From ZYF759 sp046297455 (GTDB lineage Bacteria; Pseudomonadota; Alphaproteobacteria; Rhizobiales; Rhizobiaceae): a stretch of DNA of 64,000 nt. Shown in pieces: positions 35,782 to 43,650 of this stretch. Numbering within the stretch: the stretch's first letter is position 1; each line of letters starts with the position of its first letter. The stretch is taken from contig JBKBIT010000006.1 in NCBI GenBank assembly GCA_046297455.1, positions 110,954 to 174,953 on the forward strand, in the 5' to 3' direction. The position numbers and the translations under genes were made by a program. The notes beneath the pieces were generated by a model. It made no database searches. It worked only from the letters and a program-made list of their open reading frames with translations, and was not told the DNA's origin.

Positions 35782-38081
35782 TCCTGCTGCGCCTCCACGA
35801 GGCGGTCAGGACCGTCCTGCTGCCGGTCGTGGCGGCCGCGCTCGTCGGCGGCGGCATCGCATGGCTGCTCGACGCGCCCGATGCGGCGGCGTGGTTGTGG
35901 ATCGCCGGCACTGCGCTGGTGCTTGCCTCGCTCACCTCCGAGATCGTCATCAGCCTCGGCCGGCGAGAATTCGGGCTCGACCTGGTCGCGGCGCTCGCCA
36001 TGGCGGGCGCGCTGGCACTCGGCGAAAACCTCGCCGGCATCATCGTGGCGCTGATGTACACCGGCGGCGAGGCGCTGGAACGCTTTGCCCAGCGTCGCGC
36101 CCGGCGCGAACTGACCGCCCTCCTCAGCCGCCTGCCGCGTTCTGCTGCGCGCTACGAGAACGGTGAATTGCGCGACGTGGATATCTCGGAAATCGCCGTT
36201 GGCGACCGCATCATGGTGCGCCGTGGCGAGGTGGTGCCCGTCGACGGCCTCGTGCGGGCCGCCCTGGCCGTGATCGACCAGTCCGCGCTCACCGGCGAGG
36301 CACTGCCCGTGCGCCGCGCAAAAGGCGAGGCGGTGATGAGCGGCACCACGAATGCCGGCGACGCCTTCGATCTGGAAGTCACCGACAGCGCCGAGCAGAG
36401 CACCTACGCCGGCATAGTGCGCATGGTACGCGCCGCGCAGGAGGCCAAGGCGCCGATGTCGCGCCTGGCCGACCGCTATGCGCTTCTCTTCCTCGCCGTC
36501 ACGCTCGCCATCGCCGGCCTGGCGTGGCTCCTCTCCGGCGATCCGGTCCGCGCACTCGCCGTGCTCGTCGTCGCTACCCCCTGCCCGCTGATCCTGGCGG
36601 TACCAGTGGCGATCGTCTCGGGTGTGTCGCGCTGCGCGCGTAACGGCGTTCTGGTCAAGGGCGGCGGCGCCCTGGAGCGGCTGGCCGCCGTCGGCACCGT
36701 CGTGCTGGACAAGACCGGTACCGTCACCGACGGGCGCGCGCGGCTGATCGAGACCCGCGCCAGGGAAGGCTACGAGGGCACGGACCTCCTGCGGCTGGCT
36801 GCATCCGCCGATCAGGGCTCGCACCATGTGGTGGCCCGCGCGCTGGTCACGGCGGCGCGCGAACGCGGGTTGACCCTGTCGAACCCCACCGACATGCGCG
36901 AAACGCCCGGTGCGGGCCTGGTCGGTCGTGTCGAGGGGCACGAGATCGCCGTTGGCGGCTGGGACTTTGTCGCAAGCCGGATCGAGCTGGACGATTTCGC
37001 CGCCGACACGCGCCGCTGGCTTTCGCGCGACGGCACGGTGGCGGTCGCCGTCGGGATCGACGGGCGCCTGGCCGGCGCGTTCCTCCTTGCCGACCAGCTC
37101 CGTCCCGAGGCGGGATCGTTTCTGCGCGCCCTGCGCGCGGCCGGCGTCGAGCGCATCGTGCTCGCCACCGGCGACCGCAAGGACATTGCCGAGGGCATGG
37201 CCGCGTTCCTGCCCGTCGACGCGTTCTTTGCCGAGATGTCCCCGCGCGACAAGATCGATACGGTCGAGGCCGAACGCGGCAAGCGCCTCGTGATGATGGT
37301 CGGCGATGGCGTCAACGACGCGCCGGCGCTGGCGGCGGCCGATATTGGCGTGGCGATGGGCGCGCGCGGGGCTGCCGCCTCCTCGGAAGCAGCCGACGTG
37401 GTGATTCTGGTCGACCGGCTGGACCGGCTCGCCAAGGCGATGCGGATTGCCCGTCGGTCGCGCTCGATCGCGCTGCAGAGCGTCTATGCCGGTATCGGCA
37501 TGTCGCTGGCAGCGATGATCGTTGCGGCCTTCGGCTATCTTACCCCGGTTCAGGGCGCACTGCTGCAGGAGGTGATCGACGTCATCGTTATCCTCAACGC
37601 GTTGCGCGCGCTGCGTGGGCCGCTTTGGGGCGAAGGCTCGCAGCCGCGCCTGTCGACCGAGGAACTGACCCGGCTCGAGGCTGAGCATCTGGAACTGGCC
37701 GAAACCATCGACGAGATCGGCGCCACGGCGGCCAGGCTGCCCCATCTGTCGCCCGGCGAAGCACGCGAGCGGCTGAAGCATCTCGATGCCCTTCTCACCC
37801 GAACCCTGAAGCCCCACGAAAAACAGGACGACACCGAGTTGTTCGCCGGGCTTGCCGGCAGGGACGAGGACAGAGAGCGCTTCATGGGCATAAGCCGCAG
37901 CCACGCCGAGATCCAGCGCTATCTGTATTCGCTTACCGCCATGTTGCGGGCGCTCGACGCGGACGGCCCCGATGCCGGTCAACGCTACGAATTCGTGCGC
38001 CTGCTGCACGGGCTGGAGGCGATCACGCGGCTCCACTTCGCCCAGGAAGAGGAAATCTACCGCGCCCTCGAAGGAAGCTGA
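35778..38081 (+). CDS. P1B-5-type metal-exporting ATPase with C-terminal hemerythrin domain
   Basis: A 767-residue P-type ATPase. Core motifs are TGEALP (172-177), DKTGT (311-315, phosphorylated Asp311) and GDGVNDAP (509-516). The TM4 metal motif is TPCPLI (267-272), and the last helices hold QEVIDVIVILNALRAL. There is no N-terminal CxxC domain. Residues about 630-767 match a hemerythrin-like four-helix domain with His637, His680, His709, His744, His753 and Glu757. This set defines P1B-5 enzymes, such as the Sinorhizobium meliloti Nia protein that exports iron and nickel. The usual His-Pro of the nucleotide-binding domain reads His349-His350. Start overlaps trxC by four bases. Confidence 0.9.
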   Translation: MILLRLHEAVRTVLLPVVAAALVGGGIAWLLDAPDAAAWLWIAGTALVLASLTSEIVISLGRREFGLDLVAALAMAGALALGENLAGIIVALMYTGGEALERFAQRRARRELTALLSRLPRSAARYENGELRDVDISEIAVGDRIMVRRGEVVPVDGLVRAALAVIDQSALTGEALPVRRAKGEAVMSGTTNAGDAFDLEVTDSAEQSTYAGIVRMVRAAQEAKAPMSRLADRYALLFLAVTLAIAGLAWLLSGDPVRALAVLVVATPCPLILAVPVAIVSGVSRCARNGVLVKGGGALERLAAVGTVVLDKTGTVTDGRARLIETRAREGYEGTDLLRLAASADQGSHHVVARALVTAARERGLTLSNPTDMRETPGAGLVGRVEGHEIAVGGWDFVASRIELDDFAADTRRWLSRDGTVAVAVGIDGRLAGAFLLADQLRPEAGSFLRALRAAGVERIVLATGDRKDIAEGMAAFLPVDAFFAEMSPRDKIDTVEAERGKRLVMMVGDGVNDAPALAAADIGVAMGARGAAASSEAADVVILVDRLDRLAKAMRIARRSRSIALQSVYAGIGMSLAAMIVAAFGYLTPVQGALLQEVIDVIVILNALRALRGPLWGEGSQPRLSTEELTRLEAEHLELAETIDEIGATAARLPHLSPGEARERLKHLDALLTRTLKPHEKQDDTELFAGLAGRDEDRERFMGISRSHAEIQRYLYSLTAMLRALDADGPDAGQRYEFVRLLHGLEAITRLHFAQEEEIYRALEGS

Positions 38082-38092
38082 GCTCTGGGGCC

Positions 38093-39124
38093 TCAGAACC
38101 CTGTGCCAAGCAGGCGATCGAGAACCGCCTCGCCCAGTCCCTTGCCGGACCAAGTCGCCAGCGGCAGCGCCAGATACAGAAGCGCGCGCCAGAAGCCGGA
38201 AAAGGTCAGCGGAAAGACCGGAGCCCTCATCAGCCGGTCGCGCAGGGCCAGCATTGCCTCCAGCCCGTCGACCGTCGCAGGGTCCCGTTCCAGCTCGGCC
38301 CATGCGCGCGACAATTCGCTCTCGACCAGTTCCAGCGCCTCGTCACGCGCCAGGCGCATTCGCCGCGCCAGCCCCCGCAAGGGCAGCCAGACAGCGACTA
38401 GTGCCAGCGCGAGTGTCGCCGCTGGCCCGACCAGCGTGCTCACACCCCAGCCCGGCGTTCCCAGTAGCATCAGCGGATAGGCCGCCAGCAAGCTCATAAT
38501 CAGCAGCATCGGACGCAGGGCAGCCTGCACCAGCGGAGAAAGGCGCCGCATCGACAGGGGCTCCACCCTGGCGGCCTGTGAACCCAGCGTCGCAAACAGC
38601 TGGGCGTTGGCGACCAGCAATGCGCCGGTCTGGAACATCAATGACCAAAGGATGACCGTGGCGACGCCAAAGCCTGTTATCGCCCCTGCCTCCAGGCCCA
38701 GATCGCCGCTCAGCCATGCGTGAACGATCCCCAGGCCAACGCCGATCCCGCCAAAGATCAAGGTGTCCAGGCCATTTGTTCGTGTCAGCGCGGCCTTGAG
38801 CCGTGACTGCTCGGCCTGATCGATCGTCAATTCGCTGCCAAGCGCCTCGAGGTCCTTCTGTGCGGCGCGCGGAATATACCCGGCGAATTCCAGCAGAAGC
38901 GCCAGTGAAACCCCGAAGAACAAGGCTTCCCCGATGACGGTTGGGTCGGGCGCGACCGGCACCGCTCCCAGCCCGCCGGGGTGCTCGACCGCCAGAAGAA
39001 CGGCAACCACGACGACCAGCAGAAGCGCGCCACAACGCCCGACACCGCCCGCCCATGTCTGCAGGCGAACTGGCCAGAACAGCCCCGCATCCGCACGGGC
39101 GGCATGCGCGTCAAGATCCGTCAT
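38093..39124 (-). CDS. hypothetical polytopic membrane protein
   Basis: A 343-residue protein with several clear hydrophobic helices (LLLVVVVAVLLAV, GEALFFGVSLALLLEF, LIFGGIGVGLGIVHAWL, GVATVILWSLMFQTGALLV, LLIMSLLAAYPLMLL and LVGPAATLALALVAVWL). Between the last helices is a charged cytosolic segment (RMRLARDEALELVESELSRAWAELERD). I recognise no family. It is convergent with the P1B-5 ATPase gene, 11 bases away. The ATG at 39124 has GGGTGGA upstream and gives a short N-terminus before the first helix. Confidence 0.7.
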   Translation of the reverse strand: MTDLDAHAARADAGLFWPVRLQTWAGGVGRCGALLLVVVVAVLLAVEHPGGLGAVPVAPDPTVIGEALFFGVSLALLLEFAGYIPRAAQKDLEALGSELTIDQAEQSRLKAALTRTNGLDTLIFGGIGVGLGIVHAWLSGDLGLEAGAITGFGVATVILWSLMFQTGALLVANAQLFATLGSQAARVEPLSMRRLSPLVQAALRPMLLIMSLLAAYPLMLLGTPGWGVSTLVGPAATLALALVAVWLPLRGLARRMRLARDEALELVESELSRAWAELERDPATVDGLEAMLALRDRLMRAPVFPLTFSGFWRALLYLALPLATWSGKGLGEAVLDRLLGTGF

Positions 39125-39458
39125 CTGTCCACCCGGTACAAATGCGCTACACCCCTGCTTGATCGACCCCCGCAGCGTTAGCCTGCCCTCACCCTCCGCC
39201 GTGATTTCGGCCATTTGGGCGGGTCGCGCGACCTCACCATAGAAAGCGACGATGCTACGGCGGTCAACGCGTTCATGCTCAAGCTCCCCGTTTCATTGGC
39301 TTGCGACCAAGACCATTCGCTCGGCTGTCTCGCCACGCGCAGCAGGGAGGTAGGCAAGTTTGGGTTCTGAAGCCGCCAGAACAATTCCGCTGATCCGGAA
39401 CTTCGATCTCGAACCGGCCTGGCTTTGGCGCTAGGCTGGCAGGGGGAGATTCAAACAC
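39125..39458. other. 334-bp intergenic region before the LysR regulator
   Basis: This divergent spacer between the membrane protein gene and the LysR gene holds the two promoters. I see no gene, RNA or clear repeat in it. Confidence 0.5.
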
Positions 39459-40370
39459 GTGCTCACTCTGCGGCAGATTGAAGTTATCCGAGCCATCATG
39501 GTCACTGGCACGATTGCCGGCGCTGCAAAACTTCTCAACGTGTCGGCACCGGGTCTCAGTCGTCTGATGAAATACTCGGAGGACTCGCTTGGCATCCGCC
39601 TGTTCGACCGCCGCGGCGGGCGTTACGTACCGACGCCTCAAGCACGCAACATTTTCGATCTGCTCGACAGCGTCCACCGCAAGATCGCCGATCTCGAGTC
39701 GGCGGTCGCCGATCTCGGCACCGGCCGCGATCAGGAACTGTGCATTGCCTCGGTACCCAGCATCGCCAATGTCGTGTTTCCAAGGGCGGTGGGCCAGCTC
39801 AACCGGCGCTTCCCCGACCTTGCCCTCAACATTTCGATCCTGAAGATCGAGGAAGCAATCGACTATCTGCTGCTTGGCCGCGGCGAGATGGTGGCGATGT
39901 CATCCAGTTTCGATCACCCCCTGATCGCGTTCGAAACACTCGCAGTCGGCCGCCTTGTCTGCATTGTCGATGACAGCAATCCGCTGGCGGAAAAGAAGCG
40001 CATCACGCCCCAGGAGATGGCGGCTCACCCGTTGATCGGCATTGATCCCAAGGATCCGTATGGTGCGATCATGGCGGGCATGTTCGCCAGTTCGGGCGTG
40101 GAATATCGGATGAACATCAAGGCCCGGTTCGGGTCCACGGTCTGCAGTCTGGTTGCCGAAGGTCTGGGCATTGCGATCATCGATGAGTTCACCATCGCCC
40201 ATGGCAATGCGCGCGGCATCAAGGCCATCGAGATCGAGGGAGACAGCAGTTTTCGCACCTATGCGGCGTATCGATCGGACGTTTCGCTGTCAGCCTATGC
40301 GGAGGAATTCATACGGGTTTTGCGGATCGAGATGGAACAGGCAACACCAGGCAGGCACCCCCGAACATAA
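39459..40370 (+). CDS. LysR-family transcriptional regulator
   Basis: A 303-residue regulator. The N-terminal winged helix-turn-helix reads LRQIEVIRAIMVTGTIAGAAKLLNVSAPGLSRLMKYSEDSLG, and the ligand domain follows from about residue 90. It starts with GTG after a GGGGGAG. It lies 163 bases before the tripartite transporter operon on the same strand, not divergent. A palindrome with LysR-type T-N11-A spacing overlaps its stop codon, so it probably controls the transporter and dehydratase genes and senses their substrate. Confidence 0.9.
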   Translation: MLTLRQIEVIRAIMVTGTIAGAAKLLNVSAPGLSRLMKYSEDSLGIRLFDRRGGRYVPTPQARNIFDLLDSVHRKIADLESAVADLGTGRDQELCIASVPSIANVVFPRAVGQLNRRFPDLALNISILKIEEAIDYLLLGRGEMVAMSSSFDHPLIAFETLAVGRLVCIVDDSNPLAEKKRITPQEMAAHPLIGIDPKDPYGAIMAGMFASSGVEYRMNIKARFGSTVCSLVAEGLGIAIIDEFTIAHGNARGIKAIEIEGDSSFRTYAAYRSDVSLSAYAEEFIRVLRIEMEQATPGRHPRT

Positions 40371-40381
40371 CATGATGTTAT
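40367..40381. promoter_or_regulatory. palindromic operator before the tripartite transporter operon
   Basis: A perfect 15-bp inverted repeat, ATAACAT-G-ATGTTAT, overlaps the end of the LysR gene. It contains T-N11-A, the core of many LysR binding sites. A second imperfect dyad, CACAAgtttatatTTGTG, follows at about 40390-40407. Confidence 0.55.
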
Positions 40382-40402
40382 CGAGGGCTCACAAGTTTAT
40401 AT

Positions 40403-40432
40403 TTGTGTTAACATTTGCGCTGCCGCTATATA
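40403..40432 (+). promoter_or_regulatory. putative promoter of the tripartite transporter operon
   Basis: TTGTGT (40403-40408) and TATATA (40427-40432) are separated by 18 bp and lie just downstream of the palindrome. The region is AT-rich against a GC-rich background. This is an inference from sequence only. Confidence 0.45.
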
Positions 40433-40533
40433 GGAGCGCGTTTTCAGGGGAGGAGCGCAGCTCGCGCGGCAGCCATCTGTTCGTGCTCGCGGCCTTTCTC
40501 ACCTTTTCCTAGCATGCAAGGGAGGACTTAAAC

Positions 40534-41526
40534 ATGCTTCGCAAAACCGTAATTGCCACCGCGTTCCTGGCCAGCACGACGCTCGCTTTCGCTGACGACT
40601 TCCCCAACCGTGAACTTCTGGGCGTCATCATGTGGGGTGCGGGTGGAGCGACAGATGTCGTCGCGCGCGCCATAGGCCCGGCCGCCGAAGCCGAGCTTGG
40701 CCAGTCGATCGTCATGCACAACCGCCCCGGCGCAGCCGGCGCCCTGTCGACCACCTATGTCCATTCGGCACCTGCCGATGGCTACACGATCCTCTTCGGA
40801 GCCGAGAACCCCCAGCTTCACGGCGTCATGAACCTGTCCGAGATCGACTATAGCGACTTCTATCCGGTCAACATTCTCGGCCGTGGCGTGGGTGTGATCG
40901 TCACTGGAGCCGACGCGCCCTGGAACAGTTTTTCCGAGCTCGTCGCGGACGCCCAGAGCCGTCCAGGTGAGATCCGCATGGGCTCGACCGGTCCCGGTGG
41001 CATTCCCTACGTGATTGGCGCCATGCTTTCGACTGTGGCCGACTATGAAGTCACGGCGGTGCCCTTCGACGGCGAAGGACCCGGCCTGACGGCACTGCAG
41101 GGCGGCCATGTGGAGTTCATGCCGGTTGGCGCCTCGGCGGCAGCTGAACTGATCCGCGCCGGGAGCGTCAAGCCGCTCGCGGTCTTCAACGATGAAGAGA
41201 TCGATGCCCTTCCGGGCGTACCGCCGATCACCGACGAATATCCCGAACTGAACAGCCTGCTCCCCTGGGGTCCGTTCTACGGTGTCTTCGTACGCGCGGA
41301 CACGGACGATGCCGCCAAGGCAAGACTCACCGAAGCCTTCCACGCGGCGGCTTCGACCGAGGCTTTCCAGACCCTGATGGCCGATCGCACCAATATCCTG
41401 ATGAACATCTCGGGTGACGAGGCAGCCGCCTTCCTCAGCCAGTGGCAGTCCGCGACGACCTGGACGCTGGCCGATGCGGGCGCGGTCGAAAGGTCGCCCG
41501 AGGAGCTGGGCATCCCACGTCCCTGA
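40534..41526 (+). CDS. tripartite tricarboxylate transporter substrate-binding protein (TctC family)
   Basis: A 330-residue periplasmic binding protein with a signal peptide (MLRKTVIATAFLASTTLAFA, cleaved before DDFPNRE). Family features are the IIMWGAGGATDVVARAI start, NRPGAAGALSTTYVHSAPADGYTILFG and PGEIRMGSTGPGG, which together build the carboxylate-binding site. It captures an organic acid and passes it to the TctB/TctA membrane part. It is the first gene of the operon after the palindrome. The substrate is unknown; the linked quiC gene hints at a shikimate-type acid. Confidence 0.9.
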   Translation: MLRKTVIATAFLASTTLAFADDFPNRELLGVIMWGAGGATDVVARAIGPAAEAELGQSIVMHNRPGAAGALSTTYVHSAPADGYTILFGAENPQLHGVMNLSEIDYSDFYPVNILGRGVGVIVTGADAPWNSFSELVADAQSRPGEIRMGSTGPGGIPYVIGAMLSTVADYEVTAVPFDGEGPGLTALQGGHVEFMPVGASAAAELIRAGSVKPLAVFNDEEIDALPGVPPITDEYPELNSLLPWGPFYGVFVRADTDDAAKARLTEAFHAAASTEAFQTLMADRTNILMNISGDEAAAFLSQWQSATTWTLADAGAVERSPEELGIPRP

Positions 41527-41593
41527 TCCCTGATCTGAAGCAGGTCCGTCCGTGGCCCGACCCACGGGCGGACCCCTCTCTTCCGGCAAAGCG

Positions 41594-42094
41594 ATGAACG
41601 ACGAAACGCCCGACCCGATGCCCCCGACCAACCGGCGGCTCTCAGGCGAAATCATCTTCAACCTCGCCCTTCTGGTCGCCAGTCTCGTGCTGGCTCATCA
41701 GGCATGGTCAATCGCCGGTTTCAGATCGCTGACCTCGGCCGGCGTGTTCCCGATGCTCGCGGCCGGCACGATGGTCGTCTCGGCCATTTTCATCATTGCC
41801 GATTCCGCCCGCAAGACACCGCCTGAAAAGCGCGGTCTCCTCCAGGCTTTGTCGATCGAGATCATCTCGCTGCGGACGGTCGTGTTCGCGGCCATGATCG
41901 TCGGCTACATGATGGCGTTACGACCGCTCGGCTTCGTCCTTGCCTCCTATCTGTTCCTGGCCGCGGCCATGATGTTCCTGCACCGGCGCAACTATCTGTT
42001 CCTGTTGCTGCTGAGTGCGGTTGCCGTGGCGATCATCTATTTCCTGTTCCGCTATGTGTTCGTTGTCGTGTTGCCACGGGGGATGTTCTTCTGA
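41594..42094 (+). CDS. tripartite tricarboxylate transporter small membrane subunit (TctB family)
   Basis: A 166-residue four-helix membrane protein (LALLVASLVLAHQAW, AGVFPMLAAGTMVVSAIFII, VVFAAMIVGYMMA with FVLASYLFLAAAMMF, and LLLLLSAVAVAIIYFLF). It pairs with TctA as the small subunit. The start is uncertain: ATG 41594 gives a family-like length, while an in-frame GTG at 41552 would add 14 residues. It overlaps tctA by one base. Confidence 0.85.
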   Translation: MNDETPDPMPPTNRRLSGEIIFNLALLVASLVLAHQAWSIAGFRSLTSAGVFPMLAAGTMVVSAIFIIADSARKTPPEKRGLLQALSIEIISLRTVVFAAMIVGYMMALRPLGFVLASYLFLAAAMMFLHRRNYLFLLLLSAVAVAIIYFLFRYVFVVVLPRGMFF

Positions 42095-43599
42095 TGGACA
42101 GCATCGGCTATTTCTTCATGGCCTGGACCGATCCGCAGCTGCTTTTCATCGTGGCGGCGGGCACCTTCGCAGGCATCTATATCGGCGCCATCCCGGGTCT
42201 GTCCGTCACCATGGCGGCCTCGATCCTGATCTCCTTCACCTTCACCTGGCATGTGAACGAGGCGCTGGCGCTCATCGCGGGGGTCTTTCTGGGCGGCGTC
42301 TATGGCGGTGCCAGAACGGCGATCCTGCTCAACATTCCCGGCGCGCCAAGCGCGGTGGCCACGGCGCTGGACGGCTATCCGCTGGCCCAGCGGGGCGAAG
42401 CCGGCACCGCCATCGGTATCGGCACGGTCATGTCGGTCATCGGTGGCTTTGTCGGCATCATCGCGCTTGCGGTTGCAGCCCCGGTGATCTCCCAGTTCGC
42501 GCTCCTGGTCGCGCCGCGCGACTATCTCCTCATCGCCATCATCGGCATCCTGCTCGTGGGAAGCCTGGCCTCTGCGTCGCTCGCCAAGGGCATCTTCGCG
42601 GCAGCGCTCGGCGTCGTCATCGGCCTGGTCGGCATGGATCCGATGACCGCGCAGCCGCGCTTCACATTCGGCCAGTTCGAGCTGCTCAGCGGCATCTCCT
42701 ACGTGGCTGCGATGATCGGCTTCTTCGGCATTGCCGAGGTGCTGTACCAGATGCGCAGCTTCGACCTGCCGGCGGTCAAGCAGAAGGTCGGCCGCATCAT
42801 CCCCGAATGGTCGCTGATCCGGCGGATGCTGCCGCTGACCTTCCGCTCCTCTTCGATCGGCGTGACGATCGGCGCGCTGCCCGGAACAGGCGGCGACATC
42901 GCCTCGCTGCTCGCCTACGACCAGGCCAAGCGCAGCGTCAAGAATCCCAGCCGTCCCTTCGGCAAGGGCGCCTATGAGGGCGTGGTCGCGCCGGAAGCCG
43001 CCAACAACGCGGCCGTCGGCGGCGCCTATGTGCCCATGCTCACGCTCGGCATTCCCGGCGATGCGGTCACCGCCATCATCATCGGGGCACTCTATATCCA
43101 CGGGCTGAGGCCCGGCCCGCTGCTGATGGTCGACACACCGCACATCTTCTGGTTCACGGTCGGCAGCCTGACGCTCGCCAACATCTTCCTGCTGATCTTC
43201 GGCCTTGGTGGGGTGCGCCTGTTCTCCAAGCTGGTGGAACTGCCGAAGGGGATCATCCTGCCCATGATCGTGGTGCTGGCCGTCGTCGGCACCTTCGCGG
43301 TCCAGAACAGCATCACCGACGTCTACTGGATGTTGGCGTTCGGCATCGTCGGTTATTTTCTGAAGGTCTACGGCTTCCCCGTCGCCCCGGTCATCCTTGG
43401 CATAATTCTTGGCCCACTGATGGACGCCTCCTATCGACGCGCGATGATATCGGCGCGTGAAGACATCGGACGCTTCCTGATGGAATTCGTTACCGCGCCG
43501 ATCTCCCTCATCCTCACGATAGGTTTCATCTTGCTCGTGCTGGGCCAGACACCGTTATGGTCCAGGATCGTCGGACGCAGGCGGACCGGCGCGCCCTAG
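42094..43599 (+). CDS. tripartite tricarboxylate transporter large membrane subunit (TctA family)
   Basis: A 501-residue polytopic permease. It has the family signatures GIYIGAIPGLSVTMAASILI near the N-terminus and the repeated PGTGGDIASLLAYDQAKR segment, plus GVVAPEAANNAAVGGAYVPMLTLGIPGD. The length matches TctA. Together with TctB and the TctC-type binding protein it forms a secondary, ion-coupled uptake system for carboxylic acids. The gene order C-B-A followed by quiC suggests one transcript. Confidence 0.92.
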   Translation: MDSIGYFFMAWTDPQLLFIVAAGTFAGIYIGAIPGLSVTMAASILISFTFTWHVNEALALIAGVFLGGVYGGARTAILLNIPGAPSAVATALDGYPLAQRGEAGTAIGIGTVMSVIGGFVGIIALAVAAPVISQFALLVAPRDYLLIAIIGILLVGSLASASLAKGIFAAALGVVIGLVGMDPMTAQPRFTFGQFELLSGISYVAAMIGFFGIAEVLYQMRSFDLPAVKQKVGRIIPEWSLIRRMLPLTFRSSSIGVTIGALPGTGGDIASLLAYDQAKRSVKNPSRPFGKGAYEGVVAPEAANNAAVGGAYVPMLTLGIPGDAVTAIIIGALYIHGLRPGPLLMVDTPHIFWFTVGSLTLANIFLLIFGLGGVRLFSKLVELPKGIILPMIVVLAVVGTFAVQNSITDVYWMLAFGIVGYFLKVYGFPVAPVILGIILGPLMDASYRRAMISAREDIGRFLMEFVTAPISLILTIGFILLVLGQTPLWSRIVGRRRTGAP

Positions 43600-43650
43600 C
43601 CGCGACAACCGAACGGGCATCGGCACAGTTCCCACCAGGAAGGTTCCTCC

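Noticed and set aside
35676..38303. 875-codon open frame antisense to the P1B-5 ATPase
   Set aside because: The plus-strand product has all P-type ATPase motifs; the antisense product has none and is low in hydrophobic order.
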